Counted from the first letter of the stretch, positions 27,002 through 35,858 are shown. The stretch: DNA of 64,000 nucleotides from Clostridium sp. UBA4548 (GCF_002387895.1 NZ_DGLI01000026.1:1-64000); one strand, 5' to 3'. Numbers and translations: made by a program. The notes: generated from the sequence alone by a model not told the origin.

Positions 27002-27574
27002 CTATTTCAAATTGAAGTCCATTATCTTTTCAAATACCATATCTTGGTTTGGAACCATATAAGAAACTCTATGACAAATAAATGAACCATGTATTGGATT
27101 TTTATTTAATTCTTCAGTTAAAGCTAATGTATCATCTTTACTTATAAATTCAGCAATTGTCATATGTGCTTTAAAAGGCCACTTTCTACTGTAAAACTCA
27201 ATACTTTTAACACTTTCAATAATTTTATATAATTCTTCAAACTTTTCTTGTTCCTTAATCTCTAAAACCACACCATTTGCAACTGGAAGAAAGTTTATAA
27301 AGGGTCCATACTGGACTTTAAACTTATTAAAGTCTGCTAATTTCATTTTAATTTCATTTATTCCTTCAATTGTTAAGGGATTTTTAAGCGGCATTGTTAA
27401 GCTTATGTGAGCACAACATCCCTCTGCTGAAAAGCTATCATACTTTTGCCTTAATTGATTTACCATAGATAGGAGTGGCTCTGGTGGAATAAATAAAATA
27501 ACTCCATATTTATATTCCCTTTCCCATTCATGCTCCCATAATTCCTCGTTAGCATATTGAGTTATTGCTTTCAT
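27002..27574 (-). CDS. 2H phosphoesterase (2'-5' RNA ligase-like), larger form
   Basis: A 190-residue protein with the HxT pair AHISLTMPL and AHMTIAEF. It is longer than the copy at 24037-24543 and not obviously its close relative. The leader just upstream (GGGAGGGGATA preceded by an ATTGAATTGG stretch) is repeated almost exactly in front of the methyltransferase gene at 28282-28935. Confidence 0.82.
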   Translation of the reverse strand: MKAITQYANEELWEHEWEREYKYGVILFIPPEPLLSMVNQLRQKYDSFSAEGCCAHISLTMPLKNPLTIEGINEIKMKLADFNKFKVQYGPFINFLPVANGVVLEIKEQEKFEELYKIIESVKSIEFYSRKWPFKAHMTIAEFISKDDTLALTEELNKNPIHGSFICHRVSYMVPNQDMVFEKIMDFNLK

Positions 27575-27583
27575 ACACTATCC

Positions 27584-27627
27584 CCTCCCAATTCAATGTA
27601 ATAATTCTTAATTCCCTGATATTTCTC
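27584..27627 (-). repeat. Repeated gene leader, copy 1
   Basis: This 5' leader (plus-strand core TCCCAATTCAATGTAATA) matches the segment at 28941-28984 at most positions over about 40 nt. Each copy sits just upstream of its gene's ATG and contains the ribosome site. Confidence 0.7.
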
Positions 27628-27664
27628 TCAATCTTCACCTAAAGTATTAACTTACTTGTCAACA

Positions 27665-28057
27665 CTATCTTTGACAAAAACAGAAAGGATGCCCAGCAGG
27701 ATCAATCATAACTGTCCAGTCATCTGAAAACTGAACAGATGCTACAGTAGCGCCACAGTTGATAGCGTGTTGGATAGCTTTTTTTATGTCTGATACAACA
27801 AAATCGAAATGAATACTTTTCTGCTGCTCATCAGAATTATCCGGCCAAACAGGAGGTTTATAGTCAGCTTCTTCTTGGAATATCAAGAAAGGAGTTATTC
27901 CTGTTTTGCTTACAGATATCCATTCTGGATCATCGTTATGCTTTTGCCACCCCAATAGCTTTGCATAGAAGTCAGCTAATGCGTTTGCATTTTGACAGTC
28001 AATTACTACCGAGAATATCCTAATGCTTAACTCTTTATCACTTTTTATTTCACTCAT
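27665..28057 (-). CDS. VOC family protein (glyoxalase-like)
   Basis: A 130-residue single VOC domain: DCQNANALADFYAKLLGW, IHFDFVVSDIKKA and a C-terminal DPAGHPFCFC, with His/Glu positions typical of glyoxalase-like dioxygenase or resistance proteins. The ribosome site is weak. The role is unknown. Confidence 0.8.
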   Translation of the reverse strand: MSEIKSDKELSIRIFSVVIDCQNANALADFYAKLLGWQKHNDDPEWISVSKTGITPFLIFQEEADYKPPVWPDNSDEQQKSIHFDFVVSDIKKAIQHAINCGATVASVQFSDDWTVMIDPAGHPFCFCQR

Positions 28058-28281
28058 AATTTATCTTTAGTGAGAGAGTGTATAATAAGTACCAAACCTC
28101 ACTAAAACTCACCTCTTTTCTATATCTAGTGCACATTCCTAGACACAGATTGATTTTATTTTCATTATACATAGACTACATATAATCTATGTGGTCTATG
28201 ATTTATTGCTTGTGTATAACCTATTATTAACTATGTGTGTAATTCGTCATATGAGAATATTAACTGGTAACTTTATCCTAT

Positions 28282-28935
28282 TTATATCTTTCTTGCTAAT
28301 ATTCCTGCTGTATGATGATAATGAGGTTTACCATGTCCATCATCTATAATATTTTCTTCAAAGTATTTAATTGTCTCCCAATCTTTAAACAGCATTCCTA
28401 ATTCATTGTCCTTAAAACCAGTTACCCAGGTATCTATACTATCTGAATAATACGTATCCTCATTTCTTATTTCTGCAAGTTCATGTTGACGATTAAATGC
28501 ATTATCGTGAATTGTGAATACTGTAATATACATATATCCACCATCTTGTACGTTATTTTTTAGTCTTTGAATAACCTGAATTGATGCTGCTTTATCTAAA
28601 AAGTTAAGTGCACCACCTGTAGAAAGAACTAAATCATATTTATTACTATCATAATAGTCAAATACTGAAATAACCTCTGTCTCAATGTTCAATCCAATAC
28701 TTTCAGCATTTTTATTCAAAAGTTTTAAACCTTCTCTTGATATATCTATAGCCTTCACTCTTATTCCTTCTCTAGCAAGAAATATTGAATGTCTTCCATT
28801 ACCTGCCCCCGCATCAAGACTTGTTTCGATTGGATATTTATTTACTATATTTGCAATTATTTCATCTGGTTTCTCTAAATACCCGTCAGTGTCTGAATAA
28901 ATTTTATTCCAAACATTCATTTTAATATCACTCAT
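28282..28935 (-). CDS. Class I SAM-dependent methyltransferase
   Basis: A 217-residue methyltransferase with motif I SLDAGAGNGRHSI, the strand-2 residue VKAIDIS and a late KPHYHHTAGILARK, the tail typical of tellurite-resistance TehB-like methyltransferases. The substrate is undetermined. The start at 28935 follows GGAAGGGG. A repeated leader precedes it. Confidence 0.83.
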   Translation of the reverse strand: MSDIKMNVWNKIYSDTDGYLEKPDEIIANIVNKYPIETSLDAGAGNGRHSIFLAREGIRVKAIDISREGLKLLNKNAESIGLNIETEVISVFDYYDSNKYDLVLSTGGALNFLDKAASIQVIQRLKNNVQDGGYMYITVFTIHDNAFNRQHELAEIRNEDTYYSDSIDTWVTGFKDNELGMLFKDWETIKYFEENIIDDGHGKPHYHHTAGILARKI

Positions 28936-28940
28936 AAATA

Positions 28941-28984
28941 TCCCCTTCCAATTCAATGTAATACCTCTTAATTCTCAGTAACCT
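28941..28984 (-). repeat. Repeated gene leader, copy 2
   Basis: This stretch matches 27584-27627 closely, including CCAATTCAATGTAATA and CTTAATTC. See that entry. The two copies front unrelated enzyme genes, which suggests cassette-like shuffling or a shared promoter element. Confidence 0.7.
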
Positions 28985-28998
28985 GCTATTTTAAAAAC

Positions 28999-29643
28999 CT
29001 ATACCACATTCTCACCATTTTCATATTTAAAATAAGTCCCATAAATGTCCATGTTATCATCTACAATTTTAATAAATGAATTATCATATAATCCATATAT
29101 AGTTGTATATTGTGATGCTTCATAAACTTCTTTCATATGCTCTTCACTGGCAGAATCTAAGTGGGGTTCAACATTAATGTCTACAATTCCAATACCCTCA
29201 TAAATAGCTAGTTCTGGAATGTTATCATTTATATCTCTTGCTAGCACTACTCTTTTAGCCATATTTATTGAACCAGCACTCATTCCAATAGTAATCCCTT
29301 CCCTTTTCTGCAAAGTAGGAATTAGATTGTATTCTTTCATGTGTTCAATTTGCTTTAATGTATTTCCACCTGAAAGCCAAATCACCTCAGCATTTTCTAC
29401 ATATTCAAGAGCTTTTTCTTTAGAAGTTCTATAGTCTATGGTGTTAACTTCATTGAAAGTAATACCATTTTCTCTAAACATGTTCAAAAACACCTGCCTA
29501 TACTTATCAGTTTTTAAGTGTTCACCAAAGTCTGATGCAATAAATAACATAGATCCATTGTTATGATAATGTTCTTTTATACAATTAATAAAATCCTCAG
29601 GAAATCCATTTGGAAATCCACTAGATAAAATCGATACTCTCAC
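28999..29643 (-). CDS. Peptidase S51-like protein
   Basis: A 214-residue protein of the dipeptidase E fold, with SGGNTLKQ and the nucleophile elbow GMSAGSINM. It is a distant paralogue of the gene at 17773-18444. It starts with GTG, 8 nt after a GGGGG site. It lies 30 nt downstream of mtnN. Confidence 0.83.
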   Translation of the reverse strand: MRVSILSSGFPNGFPEDFINCIKEHYHNNGSMLFIASDFGEHLKTDKYRQVFLNMFRENGITFNEVNTIDYRTSKEKALEYVENAEVIWLSGGNTLKQIEHMKEYNLIPTLQKREGITIGMSAGSINMAKRVVLARDINDNIPELAIYEGIGIVDINVEPHLDSASEEHMKEVYEASQYTTIYGLYDNSFIKIVDDNMDIYGTYFKYENGENVV

Positions 29644-29673
29644 TTCTCATTCCCCCTCATACTCTATAAGCCC

Positions 29674-30369
29674 TTATGATTGGTTAGATAGCTTTCTAAT
29701 AAGCCCTTCCGCTACTTCAATTGAGTTTAGTGCTGCTAATTCCACATTACTTTTAAAGGACTCCGAACCATTTTCATCAGCATTATCTGACATAGAGCGA
29801 ATAACTATAAAGGGGATTTTATTAACATAGCAGCTGTGAGCTACACTAGCACTTTCCATATCCACACATAAAGGGTTAAATCTTTCTATTAAATCTTCTC
29901 TTTCATTATGTGTAATAAAGGCTTCTCCAGTAATTATCCTTCCAATGTAGCATTTATTTTGAGGTTCTAATTCTTTGCTAACTTCTTTACATAATCCTAA
30001 TAAATTTGCATCAGGTCTAAAATATATATCCTCCATCCAAGGATGGTACTCTGTTAAAATTCCACCTTTTACATCATGGTAAGCTATTTCATTTGAAATG
30101 ACGGTATCTCCAATCTTAAGATTTTTATTTAAGGCACCAGCAACTCCAGTTAAAATAACCTGAGTAGCTCTAAAGCTATCAATTAAAATCTGTGTTGCAA
30201 TAGCAGCATTTACTTTACAAACTCCACATAATACTGCTACTACTTCAACACCTTCATAAGTTCCTGAGTAAAACTTTAACATAGCCTTTTCACAAAGCTT
30301 TTTATCTTTAATTTTATCTATAAAAGGCTGTATTTCTTTTTCTGTAGGTCCAATTATTCCTATTCTCAT
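29674..30369 (-). CDS. mtnN: 5'-methylthioadenosine/S-adenosylhomocysteine nucleosidase
   Basis: A 231-residue nucleosidase, recognised by the N-terminal IGIIGPTEKEI, the middle TGVAGALN, the acidic ISNEIAYHDV and the C-terminal VDMESASVA and RSMSDNAD, which holds the catalytic Asp. It hydrolyses S-adenosylhomocysteine and methylthioadenosine to adenine plus the sugar, recycling the by-product of the many methyltransferases nearby. It has a GGGGGAG site. Confidence 0.88.
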   Translation of the reverse strand: MRIGIIGPTEKEIQPFIDKIKDKKLCEKAMLKFYSGTYEGVEVVAVLCGVCKVNAAIATQILIDSFRATQVILTGVAGALNKNLKIGDTVISNEIAYHDVKGGILTEYHPWMEDIYFRPDANLLGLCKEVSKELEPQNKCYIGRIITGEAFITHNEREDLIERFNPLCVDMESASVAHSCYVNKIPFIVIRSMSDNADENGSESFKSNVELAALNSIEVAEGLIRKLSNQS

Positions 30370-30385
30370 TTTTCTCCCCCATGTA

Positions 30386-30500
30386 TTAACTCCTATGCAA
30401 TATAAACTTTTGGTAAGGATAGTTTCTATCTATAAGTAACTCATCCTCCACAAATCCAAATTTCTTATATAGTGCTCTTGGAGCCATTCCCTTCACTTTT
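30386..30500 (-). pseudogene. C-terminal remnant of a GNAT acetyltransferase gene
   Basis: Directly after the ABC permease stop, the minus strand encodes RALYKKFGFVEDELLIDRN and ends at a TAA (30386-30388). The ALY.KFGF stretch is the standard GNAT C-terminal beta-bulge, here without the rest of the fold. A similar LYKKFGF-type end occurs in complete GNATs. It is a truncated copy left at the boundary between the exporter and the small-enzyme array. Confidence 0.6.
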
Positions 30501-31298
30501 TTAAAGTTTATTTATAATTAAGTTTCCTGACTCATATTTTTTAAGTCCTTTATAAAAGGCGGTATAAGCAATGATTATCCACATAACTGCTACGGCTAAC
30601 ACAGATAATAGCATTGGTAAACTAAAGTTGTTTATAATTCTAGCTGGCATATATACCATGAAAGCTGCTGGTATTAAGGTGTATAAAACATACCTAAGTC
30701 CACCTTTGAATATGCCTTCTGGATATATGGTAAAGCTTATTAGAAATTCAGTGGTAAGCTGTGCAATGCCTTCGGTGTTACCACTATAAAAACTTAAGGC
30801 ATGTATGGTTACTAAAACTGAAGCAAAGATTAATGCACCTGTAATTATAAAGAGTAAAAATAACCCAAAGGCTTTAATATCAAAGCCCTTAATAAAGAAA
30901 AACAAAATAACTCCGTATAAGGTGTCTCCCCAAGCTGAAACAATAGTCTTCGAACAAAGAATATTTATTAAAGGATCCTTAGGTTGTAATAAATAGGTGT
31001 CTAACTCCCCATTTAAAATCATTCTAGTTATTTGATTTACATTTCCAAAAGTTATGAAGCAAAGTCCAAAACTTGCTGAAGATATTGCCCATAGCATCAT
31101 TGCATCTGTAAAGCCATAACCCCCTATAGTATTTACATTGTTAAATAGTATCCACCAGAAAAATATGAAAGCAGAATTATTTAATGCCATTCCAAAGCAC
31201 TGCATTAAAAAGCTCACCCTATACTCCATCACTGCGGATAAATTGAATTTAAAATAAAAACCCATGAGCTTTAAGCTCTTTTTAACCTCCATTAACAT
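30501..31298 (-). CDS. ABC-2 family exporter permease
   Basis: A 265-residue membrane protein with about six hydrophobic segments, of the paired-permease type that works with NatA-like ATPases (DUF990-like). The segments include TLYGVILFFFIKGF and the late SLPMLLSVLAVAVMW. It overlaps the end of the upstream permease gene. The start is uncertain (31298 or 31292). The SD nearest to a later ATG is separated from it by a GAGCTTAAAGCTC hairpin. The cargo is unknown. Confidence 0.82.
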   Translation of the reverse strand: MLMEVKKSLKLMGFYFKFNLSAVMEYRVSFLMQCFGMALNNSAFIFFWWILFNNVNTIGGYGFTDAMMLWAISSASFGLCFITFGNVNQITRMILNGELDTYLLQPKDPLINILCSKTIVSAWGDTLYGVILFFFIKGFDIKAFGLFLLFIITGALIFASVLVTIHALSFYSGNTEGIAQLTTEFLISFTIYPEGIFKGGLRYVLYTLIPAAFMVYMPARIINNFSLPMLLSVLAVAVMWIIIAYTAFYKGLKKYESGNLIINKL

Positions 31299-32079
31299 TT
31301 AAGTTCTTTGCCCCCTTTCTGTATAAAATCATAGCTAGTAAGAAAAATCCTATTAAATAAATTATTTGTATACCAAAACCCTTGTAAAATGCACTAAAGG
31401 AAAAGTCTACTGCAAGTTTTCCTGGCACATAAGTTACATAGGCAAAAGGTAAATACTGTGATATATTCTTAAGCCAATTAGGAAAAAGCTCTATTGGCAT
31501 TAACATTCCGCCTAAGGTAAAAATAAGCTTGGAATAAATCCAAAAGAAAGCACTATTTTCTTCAAACCAAAAGGATGTTAGTGCTAGGGATATATAAATA
31601 AAGAAATTTATAAAGCAACCTACCATTAAGGATAGAAATATAAAAGGTAAGTGTGCAAAGTTGAACCCTTGCAAAGTTCCTACATAAATTAATCCTACCA
31701 AAATTCCTATAATTCCATTGGTCAAAAGCTTTACTCCTACTTCTCCAAGAAAATAAGAAAAACAATATAATACATAGTTATAGGGTTTATTTAAAAGGTA
31801 AGCTATATTACCACTCTTAACATCCTCATTTACTTGAAGGTGTACTTCTGTTCTTGAAAGAGTTATAAGTTCTGTAACAACTAAATACCAAATCATTTGA
31901 TTTAAGGTAAGTCCTCCAACTAAAGCTCCCTTTTCACTGTAAATGGCTTTCCAAAGCATTAGGTATATAAACATAATAAAGATGAAAAATATATTCTTAC
32001 CTAAGAAGTTTCAAAAATATACTAGGCTGTTTGCCATGGTGATTTTTGAAATTTGACCATATTTACGAATTAATTGCAT
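31282..32079 (-). pseudogene. ABC-2 exporter permease gene with early in-frame TGA
   Basis: An ATG at 32079, placed in the overlap with the ATPase gene and led by GGCGGTGAG, opens a 266-codon frame. It is broken by TGA at codon 23 (32011-32013). After the stop the frame continues with membrane-protein coding (NFLGKNIFFIFIMFIYLM) to 31282, giving full permease length. The rest (GNIAYLLNKPYNYVLY) is typical of this permease group, and its 265-residue partner follows. The stop could be a recent nonsense mutation, a sequencing error or recoding. An internal start (31974) has no ribosome site. If the stop is real, this exporter cannot assemble normally. Confidence 0.75.
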
Positions 32080-33067
32080 AGTTCTCACCGCCCTTTTTTT
32101 GTGTGTAAATTAGTGAGATTACCTCCTCTAAGGGTGCTTCTGATATGGTGATATCATTAACCTTTCCACATTTTATAAGTGTTGTTAATACCTCATCTAT
32201 ATCCTGTTTTGTGGTATCAACTTGTACCTTTACTGCATTCCCTTTATGCTTTATTATATTTAAATTTGAATCCTGTAAATTTACTGAATCACTGTACTTA
32301 ATGTGGATTTCCTTTTTATTTAGATAATCATACTTAAGACTTTTTATAGTTTCGTTTAACACCACTTCTCCATGATTTATTATGATAGCTCTTTTACATA
32401 GCTGCTCAATATCTCCAGCATCATGGGAAGTTAAGAAAATTGTAGTTTTCTCCTCTTTATTTAACTGTAAAATAAGCTCTCTAATTTTTTGCTTAACCAC
32501 AACGTCTAATCCAATGGTTGGCTCATCCAAGAAGATTATTTCTGGTTCATGTAAAATTGAAGCTGCAATTTCACAGCGAATTCTTTGTCCTAAGGATAGT
32601 TTTCTAACAGGTACATCCATTAAATCTCCTATTTCAAAAACTTCCTTAAGCATTTCAATTCTCTTTTTAAGCTTCTCCTTATCCATTTCATAAATATTTC
32701 CCAGTAAATTAAAACTGTCTAGTGGAGGTAAGTGAAACCAAAGTTGTGATTTCTGACCAAATACTGTACCTATTTTATAGGACAATTCTCTTCTATCTTT
32801 AGCTGGATTTAATCCTAGAACCTCAATATTTCCTGAGGATGGATATAAAATCCCAGTCATCATTTTAATTGTTGTTGACTTTCCTGCTCCATTTGGTCCA
32901 ATAAAAGCTAATATTTCTCCCTTTTCTACTTGAAAGGAAATATCCTTTACAGCTTTCACTTCCTTATAGGAAGGTGCAAACATTGATTTTATGCTTCCAC
33001 TTAGCCCTGGTTCTTTTGTTTTTACCTTAAAAGTTTTGCATAGATTATTTACCTTGATGATGCTCAT
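32063..33067 (-). CDS. NatA-like ABC exporter ATPase
   Basis: A 334-residue ATPase with Walker A (GPNGAGKST), the signature LSLGQR, Walker B (IIFLDEP) and H-loop TSHD. The stretch SQLWFHLPPLDSFNLL is typical of the NatA-type group with paired permeases. A ~100-residue C-terminal extension follows the ATPase core. It is the first gene of a three-gene exporter unit and is preceded by the ykkC-type riboswitch. NatA-like systems export ions, drugs or peptides; the cargo is unknown. The ATG follows a GGGGGG site. Confidence 0.9.
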   Translation of the reverse strand: MSIIKVNNLCKTFKVKTKEPGLSGSIKSMFAPSYKEVKAVKDISFQVEKGEILAFIGPNGAGKSTTIKMMTGILYPSSGNIEVLGLNPAKDRRELSYKIGTVFGQKSQLWFHLPPLDSFNLLGNIYEMDKEKLKKRIEMLKEVFEIGDLMDVPVRKLSLGQRIRCEIAASILHEPEIIFLDEPTIGLDVVVKQKIRELILQLNKEEKTTIFLTSHDAGDIEQLCKRAIIINHGEVVLNETIKSLKYDYLNKKEIHIKYSDSVNLQDSNLNIIKHKGNAVKVQVDTTKQDIDEVLTTLIKCGKVNDITISEAPLEEVISLIYTQKKGGENYAINS

Positions 33068-33212
33068 AAAAGCGCCCCCCTTTTTTAATTTGAATATTAA
33101 TAATTAAGACTTTGTTTGTACATGAAATCTTTTAATAATTAATATCTTATTGCAATAAATTGTGCACTGATTTAATTGCAACTTTCATGATTACTATTTA
33201 GTCTTAAAAATT

Positions 33213-33350
33213 TGTAAAAAAATAAAGCCTAAAGTACAAATCTCATAAGTTGAGACTCGTCCTTTAGGCTTTTTTCCTAAAAGTGTAGATAAAATCCTGC
33301 ATCGCTCGGACCAGACATGTTTCCATCGGAACCCTAGATGCACTCTCGTA
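33213..33350 (-). ncRNA. ykkC-family riboswitch with overlapping terminator
   Basis: On the minus strand the leader has the conserved blocks CTAGGGTTCCG (33337-33327) and CTGGTCCGAG (33314-33305), enclosed by a TGCATC/GATGCA stem. They are followed by a small hairpin, ACAC (33286-33283) and a P4 stem pairing CTTTTAGG with CCTAAAGG around AAAAAAG. This is the ykkC aptamer layout. The last P4 strand also forms one arm of an 11-bp terminator (33224-33234 with 33262-33272) that ends in a T run. Ligand binding would thus block termination and turn the exporter on. Family members sense guanidine, ppGpp, PRPP or ADP. The NatA context and GAGCG wording make the ppGpp-type group plausible, but the ligand is not proven here. 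Confidence 0.82.
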
Positions 33351-33359
33351 GTAAGTTAA

Positions 33360-33890
33360 TTATAGTATATTTAGAAACATTTGTAAATATAGTTTTTATA
33401 AAATTCTAAATAGTTATATATATTAAACACTTTTCTCATAGTTTTTAATTATATAACTCTATCTCTTTCATTCCTAATGATTATTAAAACCTGAGATATA
33501 TAAGTAAAATTGAAATATTATCTTAAAGTTCGATGTGCATCTTAGTAGGTCTAAATTGCAACTTACTCCCCAGATTATTTACATAGCTTATTTATAGGTT
33601 TATATTAGTATTAAGATATGAGATTGAAAAAAATGGATTATAAATAAGATAGATGTTAATTTTTGAAACTTATATTTTTTTAAGATCATAAAAAAACTAT
33701 TTATGTCTAGGCTCATATCTTATGATAGTCTTATAAAGATAAAACTACTCATATTTAAGTTTTGTGATGAAATGCAAGCTATAAGGCTTACTTTAAAGAA
33801 TTGCTTAGCTTAAAAATTGTATTTATAAGACTATTTGCTTTTTAAAAATTTGTAACAAATAATAAAAGAAACTTTTTAGGAGGTGGTACT
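33360..33890. promoter_or_regulatory. 530-nt divergent control region between the two exporters
   Basis: No gene is visible here. It should hold the promoter for the riboswitch transcript (minus) and that of the LytTR gene (plus). An 11-bp inverted repeat, TAAGATATGAG (33612-33622) with CTCATATCTTA (33712-33722), spans about 90 nt and is placed about 170 nt before the LytTR start; it may bind a regulator. I could not assign promoters with certainty in DNA this AT-rich. Confidence 0.4.
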
Positions 33891-34328
33891 TTGAAAATAA
33901 TCATTGATAGTTCTCCAGAAAATAAAGAAATAGAAATAATGATTAAGTGCACAGAAGTTAATGAAGAGATACAAAAAATTATTTCACTACTTAAGCAAAA
34001 TGATGAGAAAATCATTGGTATTTTTAATGGTACTTCCTACCTCATTGAACCAAATGATATATATTACTTTGAAACTGTAGATAAAAAGACTTTTATTTAC
34101 ACAGAAGCACAAGTTTTAGAGACTCATTTAAGACTTTATGAAATAGAGGAAAAACTATCAAAGTTAGATTTCTTTAGAGCCAGTAAATCTACCATAATAA
34201 ACACTTCTAAAATTAAAAAGCTTGCACCTAGATTTAATGGTAGGCTAGAGGCTCTACTGGAAAATGATGAAAAGCTTATTATTTCAAGACAGTATGTGCC
34301 AGTAATTAAGGAAATCTTAGGGATGTAA
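33891..34328 (+). CDS. LytTR-family transcriptional regulator
   Basis: A 145-residue protein: a short N-terminal region and a LytTR DNA-binding domain (about residues 45-145; YFETVDKKTFIYT, then FRASKSTIINTSKIK and SRQYVPVIKEIL). It lacks a receiver domain, as in the stand-alone LytTR regulators that pair with DUF3021. It begins with TTG after AGGAGGTGG. It probably regulates the ABC genes that follow and its own operon. LytTR proteins bind paired direct repeats, and none was assigned here. Confidence 0.88.
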   Translation: MKIIIDSSPENKEIEIMIKCTEVNEEIQKIISLLKQNDEKIIGIFNGTSYLIEPNDIYYFETVDKKTFIYTEAQVLETHLRLYEIEEKLSKLDFFRASKSTIINTSKIKKLAPRFNGRLEALLENDEKLIISRQYVPVIKEILGM

Positions 34329-34340
34329 AGGAGTGATTGT

Positions 34341-34787
34341 ATGAAAAAATCCATGAAATTGCTAATGCAATTTAAGTTTGTATGGGGACTTTTCTATGCT
34401 GCAGCTATTATAATTTATACTATTGTAAATATGCTCCTAGGGAACTCCTCTATGGAATTCATAGTGGTATGGCAATTGATGATTTTAACTATTGTGCTAG
34501 TGCTGATTCAGTATTTAATTTTCGGTGAATTCACTTTAAATAATGTTTCTATGAAGGGAAAGTTCCTAATTCATTTTATACTCTGCTATGCAATAATACT
34601 ATTGTTTTTAAATATGTTTCAGTGGATAAATGTACAAAACATCTCTTCCTTAGGACTTTACACTGGAGGCTACACACTTTTTTACCTTGGAATACTTAAT
34701 TCACTTCACATATATTATAAACTAACAGGAGAAGAGCTGAATAGTAAGCTTGCAATGTATAAACAAAGTAAAAATTTAAAAAAATAA
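34341..34787 (+). CDS. DUF3021 membrane protein
   Basis: A 148-residue protein with four hydrophobic segments. DUF3021 proteins nearly always sit next to a LytTR gene, as here (12-nt gap), and are thought to control that regulator at the membrane. The C-terminus ends in a basic cytoplasmic tail (MYKQSKNLKK). It has a good AAAGGAG site. Confidence 0.83.
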   Translation: MKKSMKLLMQFKFVWGLFYAAAIIIYTIVNMLLGNSSMEFIVVWQLMILTIVLVLIQYLIFGEFTLNNVSMKGKFLIHFILCYAIILLFLNMFQWINVQNISSLGLYTGGYTLFYLGILNSLHIYYKLTGEELNSKLAMYKQSKNLKK

Positions 34788-34973
34788 GATATTTTTAACT
34801 AAAGCTATACTTTAATGTACAGATTACCAAAGTGCAAATGCATTTTATCATAACCATAAAGCCATAAGGGAACCAAGGTAGGCTCTATGTAAAAGTTAAG
34901 TCTTGGCTTTAGTTCTCAAAAAATATAGTAATAATGAAAATAATCATAGTTCTCATAGTATGGAGGGATTATT
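34788..34973 (+). promoter_or_regulatory. Leader between DUF3021 and the ABC ATPase gene
   Basis: A 186-nt gap inside an otherwise close gene set, so the ABC genes may also have their own promoter. It contains a long-range pair AAAGCCA / TGGCTTT (about 34859 and 34907) that could form a hairpin and act as an attenuator. No known RNA family is recognised. Confidence 0.35.
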
Positions 34974-35858
34974 ATGAATGTTATAGAAATTAAAAATTTA
35001 ACTAAAACCTACGGAAAAAGCCGTGGTATAGATGGAGTTACCCTATCTATAAAACAGGGTGAAATTTACGGATTTATTGGTCCTAATGGAGCTGGTAAGT
35101 CGACCACTATAAAGGTGCTTTTAAACCTAATCTTTCCTAATAGTGGAGAAGCTAAAATCTTTGGCTTAGACTGTGTTACGAATACAACTAAAATTAAAGA
35201 AGATTTAGGCTATGTACCAAGTGAGGTTAGATATTATGATGATGTAAAGGTTGGGGAAATAATTAACTATGCCAAAACCTTTAAGAAAAACATTGATGAA
35301 GAATATGTGGATCACTTAATTAAAACCTTTGATGTGGATTTAAATAAAAAGATTTTTGAATTATCCCTAGGAAATAAAAAGAAAGTAGCACTAATTCAAG
35401 CTTTTATCCATAAGCCTAAACTTTTAATTTTAGACGAGCCTACTAACGGACTTGATCCATTAATTCAACAAAAGCTATTCACTGAGCTGATAGACCTTAA
35501 AAATTCAGGTTCAACTATTTTCTTATCTAGTCACAACTTAACGGAAGTAGAAGAGTTTTGTGACAGGGTAGCCATAATAAAAGAGGGTAAAATCATTGAA
35601 GTTAAAAATATTGAAGAGTTTGCAAATAAAAAGGTTAAAAGAATCACCCTAAAGCTTTCTCAAAATCTTTCTGAAGAAGTTAAAACTCTAGGTGGAGAAA
35701 TTCTTGAATTTAAAGATAATGTAATGGTCTTTAATTACAATGGGAACATTACTAAGCTTCTTTCCCTTTTAGTTAAATATCCTGTGGAAGATCTAATCAT
35801 TGAGGAAAAGAAACTTTCAGAAGTATTTATGGCTTATTATGAAATGGAGGGGAAATAA
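34974..35858 (+). CDS. ABC transporter ATPase
   Basis: A 294-residue ATPase of the BcrA/drug-exporter kind: Walker A GPNGAGKST, signature LSLGN, Walker B LLILDEPTNGLDP and a C-terminal accessory part. It works with the ABC-2 permease that starts 1 nt after its stop. The set (LytTR, DUF3021, ATPase, permease) is a known Firmicute layout for peptide, bacteriocin or antibiotic export and resistance; the cargo is not identifiable. Confidence 0.9.
   Translation: MNVIEIKNLTKTYGKSRGIDGVTLSIKQGEIYGFIGPNGAGKSTTIKVLLNLIFPNSGEAKIFGLDCVTNTTKIKEDLGYVPSEVRYYDDVKVGEIINYAKTFKKNIDEEYVDHLIKTFDVDLNKKIFELSLGNKKKVALIQAFIHKPKLLILDEPTNGLDPLIQQKLFTELIDLKNSGSTIFLSSHNLTEVEEFCDRVAIIKEGKIIEVKNIEEFANKKVKRITLKLSQNLSEEVKTLGGEILEFKDNVMVFNYNGNITKLLSLLVKYPVEDLIIEEKKLSEVFMAYYEMEGK

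Noticed and set aside
28140..28230. Repeated CATAGAC / GTCTATG text as a possible recombination site
   Set aside because: It is a short AT-rich inverted repeat with no gene, integrase or matching partner site nearby.
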